DNA of 64,000 nt from Nitrosococcus wardiae (GTDB taxonomy: Bacteria; Pseudomonadota; Gammaproteobacteria; Nitrosococcales; Nitrosococcaceae). The stretch spans positions 2,871,659 through 2,935,658 of the forward strand of contig NZ_CP038033.1 of the NCBI RefSeq assembly GCF_004421105.1, read 5' to 3'. This document shows, piece by piece, positions 18,901 through 27,807 of this stretch. The position numbers and the translations under genes are program-made. Numbering within the stretch: the stretch's first letter is position 1; each line of letters opens with the position of its first letter. The notes beneath the pieces were generated by a model, which searched no databases, had not been told where the DNA came from, and saw nothing but the letters and a program-made list of their open reading frames with translations.

Positions 18901-19248
18901 TTGATCGCCATTCTCAACGGGGCACTCCGCAAAGCCTGGTATGGCAAGCGTCTCAGCGAGCTACAGGCCCATCAAGTCTCTACCGTCAGCGGCCTCCTCC
19001 TGTTTAGCCTTTACATTTGGGCACTCCTCTGTCTGTGGCCCCTGGATTCCGCACAGCACGCATGGATCATGGGATTTACCTGGCTGGGGCTCACAGTGGG
19101 GTTTGAATTTCTCTTTGGGCACTACGTGGCAAAGCATTCCTGGAGACGACTTTTTCATGATTATAATGTCCTTGCTGGACGCCTATGGCTCCTGGTTCCG
19201 ATCTGGATTATGGTGGCCCCCTATGTCTTTTATCGGCTAGGAAGTTAA
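18901..19248 (+). CDS. Small integral membrane protein (start uncertain)
   Basis: At least 115 residues with three to four transmembrane helices, ending in RLWLLVPIWIMVAPYVFYRLG. The first usual start is TTG at 18901, but the frame is open back to about 18847 and the extra codons (QSILAWLPLVLIAILNG) complete the first helix. The true start probably lies upstream, perhaps at an unusual codon near the end of the FAD oxidoreductase gene. No named family recognised; the context suggests a membrane partner of that oxidoreductase. Confidence 0.6.
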   Translation: MIAILNGALRKAWYGKRLSELQAHQVSTVSGLLLFSLYIWALLCLWPLDSAQHAWIMGFTWLGLTVGFEFLFGHYVAKHSWRRLFHDYNVLAGRLWLLVPIWIMVAPYVFYRLGS

Positions 19249-19451
19249 TATAGATACCAATCCCTTAAAACTCCCGAGCCCAAAATGCTTGGGGAATGGG
19301 ATCATTAAGCAACGTCATGGCCTTTTATCGACCTTGATTTGATAAATGAAATAGGGCTATCAAAGGAGATGAATAATGCCCTATAGACTAATATGCTGCG
19401 CTCATCACCGCTATTCAGCCTTAAGATAGAACGGCATCTCTGCCCTTACCC

Positions 19452-20312
19452 ATGCCATCAGTCAACCAGGAAGTTATACAACAACTCAACGAGATCGCCG
19501 ATCTGCTGGAACAGCAGGGGGCGAATCCCTTCCGGGTGAGCGCCTACCGCAAGGCGGCAGACACAATCACCGGACTGAAGCATGGCGTGGAGCGCATCGT
19601 CGAGGAGGAGGGCATTGAGGGCCTCACGGCCCTGCCCGGAGTGGGTAGCGGCATTGCCCGGGCAATCTACGAGATTGTCGCCCGAGGTCGCTCGAGCCGG
19701 TTGGAGAGCTTACGCGGCGCCCTAGAACCGGAACAGGTATTTCAATCCATCCCCGGCATTGGTCCCAAGCTGGGCCAACGGATCCACGAGGCGCTCCAGG
19801 TGGACAGCCTAGAGGCGCTGGAAATCGCCGCCCACGATGGCCGCCTAGAACAGGTGGAGGGTGTAGGGCGCCGCCGGGCGGCGGCAATCCGCGCGGCGCT
19901 AGCCAGTATGCTCGGACGGCGGCCGCGGCGCCCGTCTAGCACTGGAGCTAAAGGTCCGCCGGTGGACATATTGCTGGATGTGGACCGGGAGTACCGGGAC
20001 AAGGCCGAAGCGGGCCGGCTGCCCACTATTGCGCCGCGGCGGTTCAATCCATCCGGCGAGGCTTGGCTGCCGGTGCTGCATACCCAACGGGGACAGTGGC
20101 ATTTCACTGCCCTGTATTCCAATACAGCCCGGGCCCATGAACTGGAGCGTACCCGGGATTGGGTCGTGCTGTACTTCTATGATGATCACCACTACGAGAA
20201 TCAGCACACGGTGGTGACCGAGACCCGAGGTTCCCTGGCCGGCCAGCGGGTGGTGCGGGGCCGGGAGGCGGCGTGCCAAGAGTACTACCGTCAGGTGGAG
20301 GAAAGTGCCTAG
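19452..20312 (+). CDS. Helix-hairpin-helix protein resembling the PolX N-terminus
   Basis: A 286-residue protein. Its first 70 residues (IADLLEQQGANPFRVSAYRKAADTI) closely resemble the 8-kDa DNA-binding domain of bacterial PolX, and three HhH motifs follow: LPGVGSGIARAIYEIV, IPGIGPKLGQRIHEAL and VEGVGRRRAAAIRAAL. In place of polymerase and PHP domains there is a C-terminal region with WLPVLHTQRGQWHFTALYSN and VVLYFYDDHHYENQ that I do not recognise. A full-length polX lies at 56.2 kb. DNA binding is likely; a DNA-repair role is a guess. Confidence 0.8.
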   Translation: MPSVNQEVIQQLNEIADLLEQQGANPFRVSAYRKAADTITGLKHGVERIVEEEGIEGLTALPGVGSGIARAIYEIVARGRSSRLESLRGALEPEQVFQSIPGIGPKLGQRIHEALQVDSLEALEIAAHDGRLEQVEGVGRRRAAAIRAALASMLGRRPRRPSSTGAKGPPVDILLDVDREYRDKAEAGRLPTIAPRRFNPSGEAWLPVLHTQRGQWHFTALYSNTARAHELERTRDWVVLYFYDDHHYENQHTVVTETRGSLAGQRVVRGREAACQEYYRQVEESA

Positions 20313-20418
20313 GGGGCGGGTTTCCCTTTACAATCCAGAGCGATCTATCTCTATCACATAAATCCATCAATGCTCTATTTTCGAAGGCTAAATAGGCGGT
20401 ACGCGAACCCTAGCTCAA

Positions 20419-20721
20419 TTATGTTTTGGCAGATTGGGAACCTTTCCTGTCCACATGGCCGAGATCCTTACCGGGAGCGATTTGGTCTCGGACCAATTGC
20501 TTGAGTTCAGTAATTTCAGGAAATCGCCCTGCTTCTTTCCGTGACCAAATGAGCTTGCCATTTGCCACCACCTCGAAAACGCCACCCGTTTCAGGCCGCA
20601 AGGTCAGTTCTGAGACTTCTTGATCAAAGGTGGTTAATAACTCCTGGGCCATCCAGGCAGCCCGCAGTAGCCAACGGCATTGAGTGCAGTAACGGATTTC
20701 GACTTTATTATTTTTCCTCAC
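20419..20721 (-). CDS. SelT/SelW/SelH (Rdx) family thioredoxin-like protein
   Basis: About 100 residues with the Rdx-family redox motif C-x-x-C (EIRYCTQCRWLLRAAW) near the N-terminus and the typical GVFEVVANGKLIWSRKEAGRFPE strand-turn. The GTG at 20721 is preferred over the TTG at 20736 because GGAAG lies eight bases before it. This member has Cys where some relatives carry selenocysteine. Function in the cell is not established. Confidence 0.85.
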   Translation of the reverse strand: MRKNNKVEIRYCTQCRWLLRAAWMAQELLTTFDQEVSELTLRPETGGVFEVVANGKLIWSRKEAGRFPEITELKQLVRDQIAPGKDLGHVDRKGSQSAKT

Positions 20722-20832
20722 AAATCTATCTTCCAATTACATCACACCTGGTAGTAGGGCTTCGTTGGGACAAATCCAATCGACTCATAGAGGACTATAG
20801 CTGCTTTCAGTGTTTATAACAAAGCTACCACA

Positions 20833-20894
20833 CAACAAACAATTTTCATTTATTGTTGCCATTAAACCAACTTTTCAACCCGCCTTATTCCATT
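20833..20894 (+). repeat. Left copy of imperfect 62-bp repeat (partner at 30185)
   Basis: Aligned without gaps to 30185-30246, 45 of 62 positions agree by hand count. The identity includes perfect blocks at 20849-20861 (TTTATTGTTGCCA) and 20864-20878 (AAACCAACTTTTCAA). It lies at the edge of the restriction island and in direct orientation with its partner. Confidence 0.7.
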
Positions 20895-20958
20895 GAACCA
20901 AGAAAAGACACCTAGAAAAAAAGACATAATATGGGCGGGTCTATCGTCTAATTCCCTT

Positions 20959-21025
20959 TCAATGTTCCCTTCCCTCCCCTCTCCCCTGGCGGGAGAAGGC
21001 GAGGATGAGGGGGAAAACCTGATGG
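20959..21025. repeat. REP-like palindrome
   Basis: A C-rich then G-rich palindromic unit (CTCTCCCCTGGCGGGAGAAG core). A related unit occurs in inverted orientation at 31146-31200, on the other side of the restriction island and the peptide genes. It overlaps the 3' end of the next gene. Confidence 0.6.
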
Positions 21026-21309
21026 AAGGGCATAGGGACTTCTGCTACCTTACCAGCATCAACCTGGAGGAGTCTCATGTTTTCCATTATCAAGATGAAC
21101 GATGCTGCTTTCATTTTTCCTGTGCGGCGCAATTGGTTAGCAGCCCAGCGCATATCGTATTGCCGCTTATAAAACAGATCTCCGGAAACTCTAAGCTCTG
21201 ATTCGTGATGCTCCCAAATGTATTTGGCAATATCTACTAGCCGAGCGCTGCCGCCTTGATGCTTTAGAGCTGCCTCTACCCAATCAGGTAAATCTTCTTT
21301 AGTGGCCAT
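20959..21309 (-). CDS. Small conserved winged-helix-like protein of the R-M island
   Basis: The ATG at 21309 follows AAGGAAAATT and opens MATKEDLPDWVEAALKHQGG, then RLVDIAKYIWEHHESEL and FYKRQYDMRWAANQLRRTG, a pattern seen in small proteins next to restriction genes and consistent with a winged helix. The frame runs on through a REP-like palindrome, so the last 15 or so residues derive from the repeat. It is the last gene of the hsdMS-fic-hsdR set, about 100 bases downstream of hsdR. Function unknown. Confidence 0.6.
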   Translation of the reverse strand: MATKEDLPDWVEAALKHQGGSARLVDIAKYIWEHHESELRVSGDLFYKRQYDMRWAANQLRRTGKMKAASFILIMENMRLLQVDAGKVAEVPMPFHQVFPLILAFSRQGRGEGREH

Positions 21310-21406
21310 AATTTTCCTTGTAGCACTTAACGCCGCGCTCTGCGGCAAATTTGGAGCTCAGCGGAAAAGTTGTCCGGAAGCAGCGCTTTGTTAGGCATTG
21401 TGAGCG

Positions 21407-24400
21407 CTATGCCGCCCAGCGCTGGTGGTTGATCGCCAGATCAAGCGTCAGCTCAAACACCCTGTCACGCTTGAGTAAAAACAGCTCTTTGTCATAGCTG
21501 TCTTCGGGAAGGTACTCATCCAGTACCGCACCCACTTCATCACGCACAGCAAGCCGTGTCTGGCTGTCTTTGTACCAGTCCTGCACCAACACTTTTGGCT
21601 TTTCTTCGGTCAGGCGTTTCAATAAGGCTCTGGCTGCCAAACGCACTTTCTTTTCCTCCGCCTTGGTCATGTTTTCCTTACATAACAAATCGTAGATTTC
21701 CAGCTCGTCCTCGCTCAAGCCTTCACGGATATGTCGATCTTCTTCTTGCTTGAGTGATTCGGCGAATTTAACCAGCTCGGTAAAGTCACTGTCCGCCGAA
21801 TTACTGCCCGCGTTATAGTTGTCGATGATTTCCTGTAGCCGTTCGGCAAAATCTCGTCGGGTGCGGTTTTTATTGAGCATGTCCTGCAGTTTCTTTTCCA
21901 GAAAGGCGCGCAAGTCGGCAATTTCGATGTTTTTGTACTTGGCCTGTTTGAAGTCTTCTTTCAGTTTGTCGAAGTCGATTTTGCTCAGATCCCATGTCTG
22001 GCCTTTCTGTTCAATCTTCCATCCGCCCGACTCCTCTTTGACCTGGCTGAATTTCTGATCATCCACAATCAGGCTTTCATCGAGCAACTCGTTAATTTTT
22101 TTGGTAGCAGGATCAATGTCCTGCTGCTGAATAATGCTGTCAAGCACGCCGCGTAGATATTGAAATAAAGCCACCTTGCGCACGACTGGATCACCCAGAA
22201 TCTCCGGCTTGCAGGCTTCATAAAGCGCGGTAATAGTATTCTCTAACACCTTGAAGGATTGCCGCCATTCATCTTTCGAGAGCAAGGTGTCTGCCCATTC
22301 TTCAAACAGGCTGACCTGCTTGAACACATCGTCTGCTGCCAGTGCCGCGTCGATAACAATCTCGCGCTCGGCACAGAAGAGGCGCGCCTGCTCAATGGCA
22401 TCGGCCAGCAAGCAAAACAGTTCCTCCTTATCCTTGACTGGTGGTTCATCTAGCCCGTCGTCACCCTGGCCGTAATCCTTAATTGCTTTCCTGAGGCGGC
22501 CGATGACGCCGTAATAATCGACGATTTCGCCGTTGGTCTTCTCCACACCGTTGATGCGATGCGAGCTCACCCGGTTGGCACGGGCGATGGTCTGCATCAG
22601 TGTGTGGTCTTTCTGTGGCTTATCGAGGTAGAGCGTTGAGACTGTCGGCGCATCAAATCCGGTCAGCCACATGGCGCACACGAACACCAGTTGCAGCGGG
22701 TGCTCCGGGTCTTTGTAGCTGTATTCCAGATCGTGGCCGTGGGCGTCCAGTTGAACCATGCGTTTGCGATGCGGGCGGATGTCCAGGCCCTGGGCGTCGA
22801 ATTTTTCTTCCTCGCCGTTCTCGGCACTGACCACCACCGCCATTTCCACCTTGCGCATCCAGTCGAGCTGCCTCTGCAAGCGCGCCTTGTGCACCTCGTC
22901 TACGCTTTTCTTGATCTCGCCGCGCAGCGATTTGATGTCCTCTTTCCACAGCCGTTGTACCTTGTCGTACATCTTCACGGCGGTGAACTTGTCCACGGCG
23001 ATCAGCATGCCCTTGCCAAGATAACCACGGCGCGGGAAGTGGTAGACCAGATCCCGGGCGATGGTCTCCAGCCGGTCATCGCGTTTGATCACTTGCAGTT
23101 CCGTGGCAAAACGACGCTCCAGCTTTTCCTGCTGCGCTTCGTCGAGGTTTTCGTCCTCCAGAATCTCGTAAAAATCGTCGCTTAGTTCCTCGTTCTGGTT
23201 CAAGACCTCCGGCACGCGTTTTTTGTAGAACAGCGGCACAGTGGCGCCATCGTCCATGGACTGGCTGAAGCTGTATTCCGATACATAATCACCAAACCAG
23301 TCGTTGGTCTTGCGCTCGCGCCCCAGCAGGGGCGTGCCGGTAAAGGCCAGGTACTGGGCATGGGGCAGGCCGGCGCGCATGTTCTCGGCCAGGGTCTTGT
23401 ACTGGGTCCGGTGTGCCTCATCCACAATCACAATAATGTCGTCGCGATCCGACAGCAGCGGGTAGCGCTTGCCCTTGGGCCAGCGGAATTTCTGAATCAG
23501 GGTAAACACCAGTTTCTTGTTCTGGCCGAGAAAGGCGCGCATTTGTTCGCTGTCTTTGGGCTGGGCGGCATCGGCCTTCTTGACGGTTTCGGTATTGAGG
23601 AAGTTGCGATAAATCTGCCGGTCGAGGTCGTCGCGGTCGGTCACCACCAAAAAGCTGTAATTGCCCGGCACCTTGCGGATGATCTTGCGCGCGTAGAAGA
23701 TCATCGAAAAACTCTTGCCCGAGCCCTGGGTATGCCAAAAGACGCCCAGCCTGTTGGCCTTGAACGGCGTCTTACCCTCACCCCCAGCCCCTCTCCCAGA
23801 GGGAGAGGGGCGGTTTTGCGGTTGGGGTTTGTTCGGCGTCGTGCGCTCGTCGGCCGCGCTTTCATCAGGAAGGGGGAGCTTTGCGGCGATTGATTCAAGC
23901 GCTGCTTCGGGATTATTGAGGATTAATTCGTTGGAGAGTTGGATAACCTGGAAACCCTGCCCTTCGAGTATCAATTGACGAGTTCTGTCATGCTGTGTTT
24001 TTTCTACCGTTGCATGGATACTGCCGTCCACTTCAACAACCAGCTTGTGCTCATCGCAGTAGAAATCGGCAATGAAATCTCCAAGCTGATGCTGTCTGCG
24101 AAATTTCAGGCCGAGGAATTGCCGGTTTCTCAGCAACTGCCATAGAACGTCCTCAGCAGGTGTCTGTCGTTGACGGAGTTCCCGGGCACGAGTTACCAGA
24201 CCCGAAAAGTCATACCCTGCCCGATAGTGAGCGCCTGTTTTCTCCCTCTCCCCCTGGGAGAGGGCCGGGGTGAGGGGTTCCTTGTCTGCTAAACCCTTCT
24301 GCTGTTCAAGCCACCCTCGCCGCTCAACAAATACCCTGAAAGCCCGATTAACGCCAAGGAACTGGTGGTTCTGGGCAATGATTTTCTGCGTGCCCTTGTG

Positions 24401-25207
24401 GTAAATGACAAAGTTTTCCACATAGTCCAGCAGTTTGTCTTTGGCGCACAGGCCCTGCAGAAAGCGCTCGCTACTGGTGCCCTGCTCGCGAATCTGCTCG
24501 CGACGTATTTTTTCCTTTTCGTCTTCCGGGCGCAGCCAATGGAAAAAGTGCTCCCACTCGGCACTCAGGCTGCCCAGGCGTGTTTCCAGGCCGTTACTGA
24601 ATACACAAAACACATTGGTGAGGAACAACTGTGGAATGTCGGCCTTGTAATTGGTCAAGTTGTCGTCGTAGGCACTACGCAGCTTGACGTTGGAGTTCTT
24701 CAACTCGATAAACACTAATGGCAGCCCATTGATATACAGCAGAATGTCCGGCCGCCGATAGCCCGCCTTGGCCGCCGCGCCGGTACTTTGAATCCATAGC
24801 TGAGTCACCGCGAGAAAGTGGTTATTCTCCGGCGCTTCAAAGTCAATCAGCTTGACCCGCTCTTTGCGGTTACGACCCTCACTGTCCTTGAACTCGACCC
24901 GCACACCATCCCGGATCAGGCTATCCAGCTCGCGGTTGGCCACCATGGTGGCCATGGCCTGGCGTTGGTCGCAGACCTGGTCCAGCGCATCGTCAATGGC
25001 GGCTTCGGGAATCTCCGGATTGAGGCGCACCGCTGCGGCTTTCAGACGATCACGCAAAATCACCTCGCGCTTGTCCGCGCGCTGTGAGCCGTCATTAAGG
25101 TCCGCGGCATCACTGGTGTAGCAATCCAGCACATCGTAGCCATACAGATGCTGCAAACGCTGCACCATGGCCTGTTCGATGTTGTCTTCAGACAGGAAGT
25201 TAGGCAT
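21407..25207 (-). CDS. hsdR: Type I restriction endonuclease subunit R with inserted DUF559 domain
   Basis: A 1266-residue motor-nuclease subunit. The N-terminal nuclease has the PD-(D/E)xK core RRPDILLY then FIELKNS (D154, E168, K170). The SF2 motor has Walker A HTQGSGKS ending at residue 499, VDEAHR at 595-600 and a helicase C part with TGFDAPTVSTLYLDKP. Between nuclease and motor, residues about 308-482 are extra: a complete DUF559 domain (about 338-445) bounded by repeat-derived peptides (PLTPALSQGERE, RPSPSGRGAGGEG). The frame is intact. Whether the enzyme still works is unknown. Confidence 0.93.
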   Translation of the reverse strand: MPNFLSEDNIEQAMVQRLQHLYGYDVLDCYTSDAADLNDGSQRADKREVILRDRLKAAAVRLNPEIPEAAIDDALDQVCDQRQAMATMVANRELDSLIRDGVRVEFKDSEGRNRKERVKLIDFEAPENNHFLAVTQLWIQSTGAAAKAGYRRPDILLYINGLPLVFIELKNSNVKLRSAYDDNLTNYKADIPQLFLTNVFCVFSNGLETRLGSLSAEWEHFFHWLRPEDEKEKIRREQIREQGTSSERFLQGLCAKDKLLDYVENFVIYHKGTQKIIAQNHQFLGVNRAFRVFVERRGWLEQQKGLADKEPLTPALSQGEREKTGAHYRAGYDFSGLVTRARELRQRQTPAEDVLWQLLRNRQFLGLKFRRQHQLGDFIADFYCDEHKLVVEVDGSIHATVEKTQHDRTRQLILEGQGFQVIQLSNELILNNPEAALESIAAKLPLPDESAADERTTPNKPQPQNRPSPSGRGAGGEGKTPFKANRLGVFWHTQGSGKSFSMIFYARKIIRKVPGNYSFLVVTDRDDLDRQIYRNFLNTETVKKADAAQPKDSEQMRAFLGQNKKLVFTLIQKFRWPKGKRYPLLSDRDDIIVIVDEAHRTQYKTLAENMRAGLPHAQYLAFTGTPLLGRERKTNDWFGDYVSEYSFSQSMDDGATVPLFYKKRVPEVLNQNEELSDDFYEILEDENLDEAQQEKLERRFATELQVIKRDDRLETIARDLVYHFPRRGYLGKGMLIAVDKFTAVKMYDKVQRLWKEDIKSLRGEIKKSVDEVHKARLQRQLDWMRKVEMAVVVSAENGEEEKFDAQGLDIRPHRKRMVQLDAHGHDLEYSYKDPEHPLQLVFVCAMWLTGFDAPTVSTLYLDKPQKDHTLMQTIARANRVSSHRINGVEKTNGEIVDYYGVIGRLRKAIKDYGQGDDGLDEPPVKDKEELFCLLADAIEQARLFCAEREIVIDAALAADDVFKQVSLFEEWADTLLSKDEWRQSFKVLENTITALYEACKPEILGDPVVRKVALFQYLRGVLDSIIQQQDIDPATKKINELLDESLIVDDQKFSQVKEESGGWKIEQKGQTWDLSKIDFDKLKEDFKQAKYKNIEIADLRAFLEKKLQDMLNKNRTRRDFAERLQEIIDNYNAGSNSADSDFTELVKFAESLKQEEDRHIREGLSEDELEIYDLLCKENMTKAEEKKVRLAARALLKRLTEEKPKVLVQDWYKDSQTRLAVRDEVGAVLDEYLPEDSYDKELFLLKRDRVFELTLDLAINHQRWAA
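23774..24277 (-). mobile_element. DUF559 cassette framed by inverted palindromes inside hsdR
   Basis: The ends are inverted copies of one palindromic unit. At 23774-23810 the order is CCCTCACCCCC then a perfect 10-bp stem (CCCCTCTCCC / GGGAGAGGGG). At 24244-24277 a 9-bp stem (CCCTCTCCC / GGGAGAGGG) is followed by GGGGTGAGGGG. Between them, in the hsdR frame, lies a VSR-like DUF559 nuclease domain (LWQLLRNRQFLGLKFRRQH, FIADFYC, KLVVEVDGSIH). The whole unit is about 500 bp and interrupts the conserved GVNRAF to GVFWHTQGSGKS linker of HsdR. Confidence 0.8.
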
Positions 25208-25210
25208 TGG

Positions 25211-26308
25211 CTAGTGCTCTGTGTTCATGTCCAAGGGCGGCAGGTTGAACAGCAGTTGCACCAGCTCCCGGTTGATATAGTAGTTTTCGCGTCCCAGTCG
25301 ATGCTTGTCGAGAATACCGCCCCGGTCAAGCTCATCCAGATAGCGGCTGGCGGTGGCGCGCGATACGCCCAGGTCCTGCTCGACAAAGGCCACCTTGGTA
25401 TAGGGATGGTAAAAAATATTGTTGATCAGATCCTGGCTGTAAAAGCGGTAATGGGCGCGAATGCCGTGCTTTTGCTTTTGCAGCAAGCGGGCGATCTGTT
25501 CCACCAGCGCGGTGGTGTGGCGCGCGGTCACCGCGATACCGCGCAGCAGGTAGAGCAGCCAGCCTTCCCATTCGCCGCTGTCGCGCACCTTCCGCAACCC
25601 GGCGTAATACTCCGCCTTGGTCTGGCTGATGTAGCGGCTCAGATACAGGATGGGTGAGTCCAGCAACCCGGCGCGCACCAGAAACAGGATATTGAGAATG
25701 CGCCCGGTGCGGCCATTGCCGTCATAGAAAGGATGGATGGTCTCGAATTGATGGTGCATCACGGCCATGCGCACCAGCGGGTCCAGCCCGTTTCCGGCAT
25801 CGGTATCGGCATGAATCCAGCTCACCAGCTCGTCCATCAGGGCGGGCAACTGTTCCGGCGACGGCGGTTCATACACCACCTCACCGCTGCGTTCGTTCTT
25901 CAGCACGGTGCCGGGGGTGCGACGCAAGCCGGCGTCGTTGCCCTCCAGCGTGGCCTGCACCTTGAGAATGGTGCTTAAGCGCAACAGCCCGGACGCACGC
26001 ACTTCCTGAAAACCGACCTCCAGACTCTGGGCATACCAGGCCACCTCCTTGCCGGCCGGGTCCACCGAGCCGGGTTGGACCTGATAGCGGTACAGCGCGT
26101 CCTGGGTGGTGATGATGTTCTCGATTTCCGAGCTGCTTTGCGCCTCCTGCAGTGACAGGGTGGACACCAGCAACCGCTCGTTGGGGATGCTGCGCGCCAC
26201 GCCTTTCAGCTCGGCTAGATGACGATGCGCCGCCACCAGCGCCCGCAACACCGCCGGGGTTTCCAGTAGCCCCTTGGGAGGAAAGTGTTCCCGGATGGTC
26301 AGCACCAT
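25211..26308 (-). CDS. Fic-domain protein (predicted AMP transferase) within the R-M operon
   Basis: A 365-residue protein with a Fic_N region, the active-site motif HPFYDGNGRTGR (residues 192-203) and a C-terminal winged helix (AFVEQDLGVSRATASRYLDEL). An inhibitory S-x-x-x-E-N motif is present at residues 59-64 (SSEIEN), as in class II Fic proteins that self-inhibit. The start at 26308 is preferred over the TTG at 26347. It sits between hsdS and hsdR with a three-base gap to hsdR, an arrangement seen in other type I loci. The target is unknown; the winged helix suggests autoregulation. Confidence 0.88.
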   Translation of the reverse strand: MVLTIREHFPPKGLLETPAVLRALVAAHRHLAELKGVARSIPNERLLVSTLSLQEAQSSSEIENIITTQDALYRYQVQPGSVDPAGKEVAWYAQSLEVGFQEVRASGLLRLSTILKVQATLEGNDAGLRRTPGTVLKNERSGEVVYEPPSPEQLPALMDELVSWIHADTDAGNGLDPLVRMAVMHHQFETIHPFYDGNGRTGRILNILFLVRAGLLDSPILYLSRYISQTKAEYYAGLRKVRDSGEWEGWLLYLLRGIAVTARHTTALVEQIARLLQKQKHGIRAHYRFYSQDLINNIFYHPYTKVAFVEQDLGVSRATASRYLDELDRGGILDKHRLGRENYYINRELVQLLFNLPPLDMNTEH

Positions 26309-26451
26309 AGCAAAGGTCCCTGCGGGTTGATGGGCGGACCTGCTCAAAAATAGCGATTTTTGAGAAAGTCATCCGGCATCTTCTCAGATTTGCGCTGTTT
26401 TGAACAGTCGCCGGGAACCTGGCGGCGTTCCGGCTATTGTTTATTGGCGCT

Positions 26452-27807
26452 TCAGGCATAGCGGGTCTCTGGTGAGGCCTCCTGTTCGGCTGGGGCGGCT
26501 GGCGTGTCTTCCTGCATGCTGGGCGGGAACTGGATGTCCAGGTCTTCCACTGAGAGCTTGCCGGAGATCAGGCGGGGAAGGAGGAGGTCGCGGGTTTTGG
26601 TGAGCACTCCATTCGCTTCCTCCAACGCATCTATTTCCTGGTAAAAAGGCTCAACAAGGTTAGAAAATTTATCTCGTAAGTCAGCAGGTGGGAAAAGTAA
26701 CTTTTGCTTTCCTATCAAGTCAGGCTTCAAATGGAGTACATTTGCGCCATTGGCGAACTCCTTAATGTAATTCGCAAACCCCGAATATCGCATATACGAG
26801 TAAAGAAATGTCGTTGACATCTTTTTAGGCATCAATCGAATAACGTCGAGTGAAATCACCGCTTTTTTTCCATACAAATTCGGTATACGGGCAACTTCAC
26901 CGACAACTGCGCGGTCTTGTGTCATATCGGTTACAGCCATAACCACGTCACCCGCCTCTACGCACTGACCTTCTTTATAAGAACCTGAAAAATATTTCAG
27001 TCCTTCCTTTCGGTAGCCGCCCCGACGATGAAAAGACTTCAGTGTAATAAAGAAGCAGGCGCCGTCTTCATCCGAAATCTCATGTGAAGCATATGACTTT
27101 CCTTTGATATGATCGAAGAAAACCGCGCCAACATCGAAAGGCCACCCCTCCGGCACACCTTTCACAAAACGGGTGTCCTGATAACCGGGAAAGCGCAGGC
27201 GCACAAACCATTCGCGGTAAAGTTCCTCGGCCATTTTTTCCAGCAGCGCGATGCGGCGCTTGTTGACTTCGATTAGATCGTCGTAGGCCGTCAGGATAGC
27301 GGCGATTTTGCGTTGGGTGGTGCGACTAGGAAGCGGTATCGCTATTCGTTTAACGATATCATGATTCAGTGATGCCATAGTCGCCCCAAAGGAGCACAGC
27401 GCCTGCATCCAGTCTTGGTGAGCGCGCGTTCTAAGGTAGTACGATGCATATCTTCCACAAATCGTAGTGCCGTTCAAACGTAATCGGAGACAATCCGAAC
27501 CTTGTACCCAGCCATCTTGCTTCGCGCCAATTAAAGCATGCCTCTCAACTGCTCCCTTCCTTCCAAAAACGATGTCACCTTTTTGCAGACGGTGGGCATT
27601 AAGCTTTTCAGCTTTGGCATTTGTGATGAACTCTAGGTCAGCGTCCCTTATATCCCCAAAGCCTACGTTTCGGACATTGATCACAGGTATGCCGCAATCG
27701 ACGTATTCGGAAGCCTTCAATTGGGTGCCAAAAGGCCCAGTTTGAATCTTTGCCTCCTTCTGTTCGACTAAGTCGCCAATCGTTATCATTGGAACAGACG
27801 TGTTCAT
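26452..27807 (-). CDS. hsdS: Type I restriction-modification specificity subunit S
   Basis: A 451-residue specificity subunit with two target-recognition domains. The first begins ITIGDLVEQKEAKIQTGPFG and ends with the conserved helix IPLPSRTTQRKIAAILTAYDDLIEVN. The second follows from about residue 205 and ends with LTKTRDLLLPRLISGKLSVEDL. The start overlaps the hsdM stop by four bases (ATGA). Both recognition domains are variable by nature, so the DNA target cannot be read from the sequence. The C-terminus carries a P/A/E-rich tail. Confidence 0.93.
   Translation of the reverse strand: MNTSVPMITIGDLVEQKEAKIQTGPFGTQLKASEYVDCGIPVINVRNVGFGDIRDADLEFITNAKAEKLNAHRLQKGDIVFGRKGAVERHALIGAKQDGWVQGSDCLRLRLNGTTICGRYASYYLRTRAHQDWMQALCSFGATMASLNHDIVKRIAIPLPSRTTQRKIAAILTAYDDLIEVNKRRIALLEKMAEELYREWFVRLRFPGYQDTRFVKGVPEGWPFDVGAVFFDHIKGKSYASHEISDEDGACFFITLKSFHRRGGYRKEGLKYFSGSYKEGQCVEAGDVVMAVTDMTQDRAVVGEVARIPNLYGKKAVISLDVIRLMPKKMSTTFLYSYMRYSGFANYIKEFANGANVLHLKPDLIGKQKLLFPPADLRDKFSNLVEPFYQEIDALEEANGVLTKTRDLLLPRLISGKLSVEDLDIQFPPSMQEDTPAAPAEQEASPETRYA

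Noticed and set aside
20893-21201. 102-residue plus-strand frame
   Set aside because: Antisense to the small R-M island gene and crosses a REP-like palindrome; no motifs.
22691-23185. 164-residue plus-strand frame over hsdR
   Set aside because: Antisense shadow of conserved helicase motifs.
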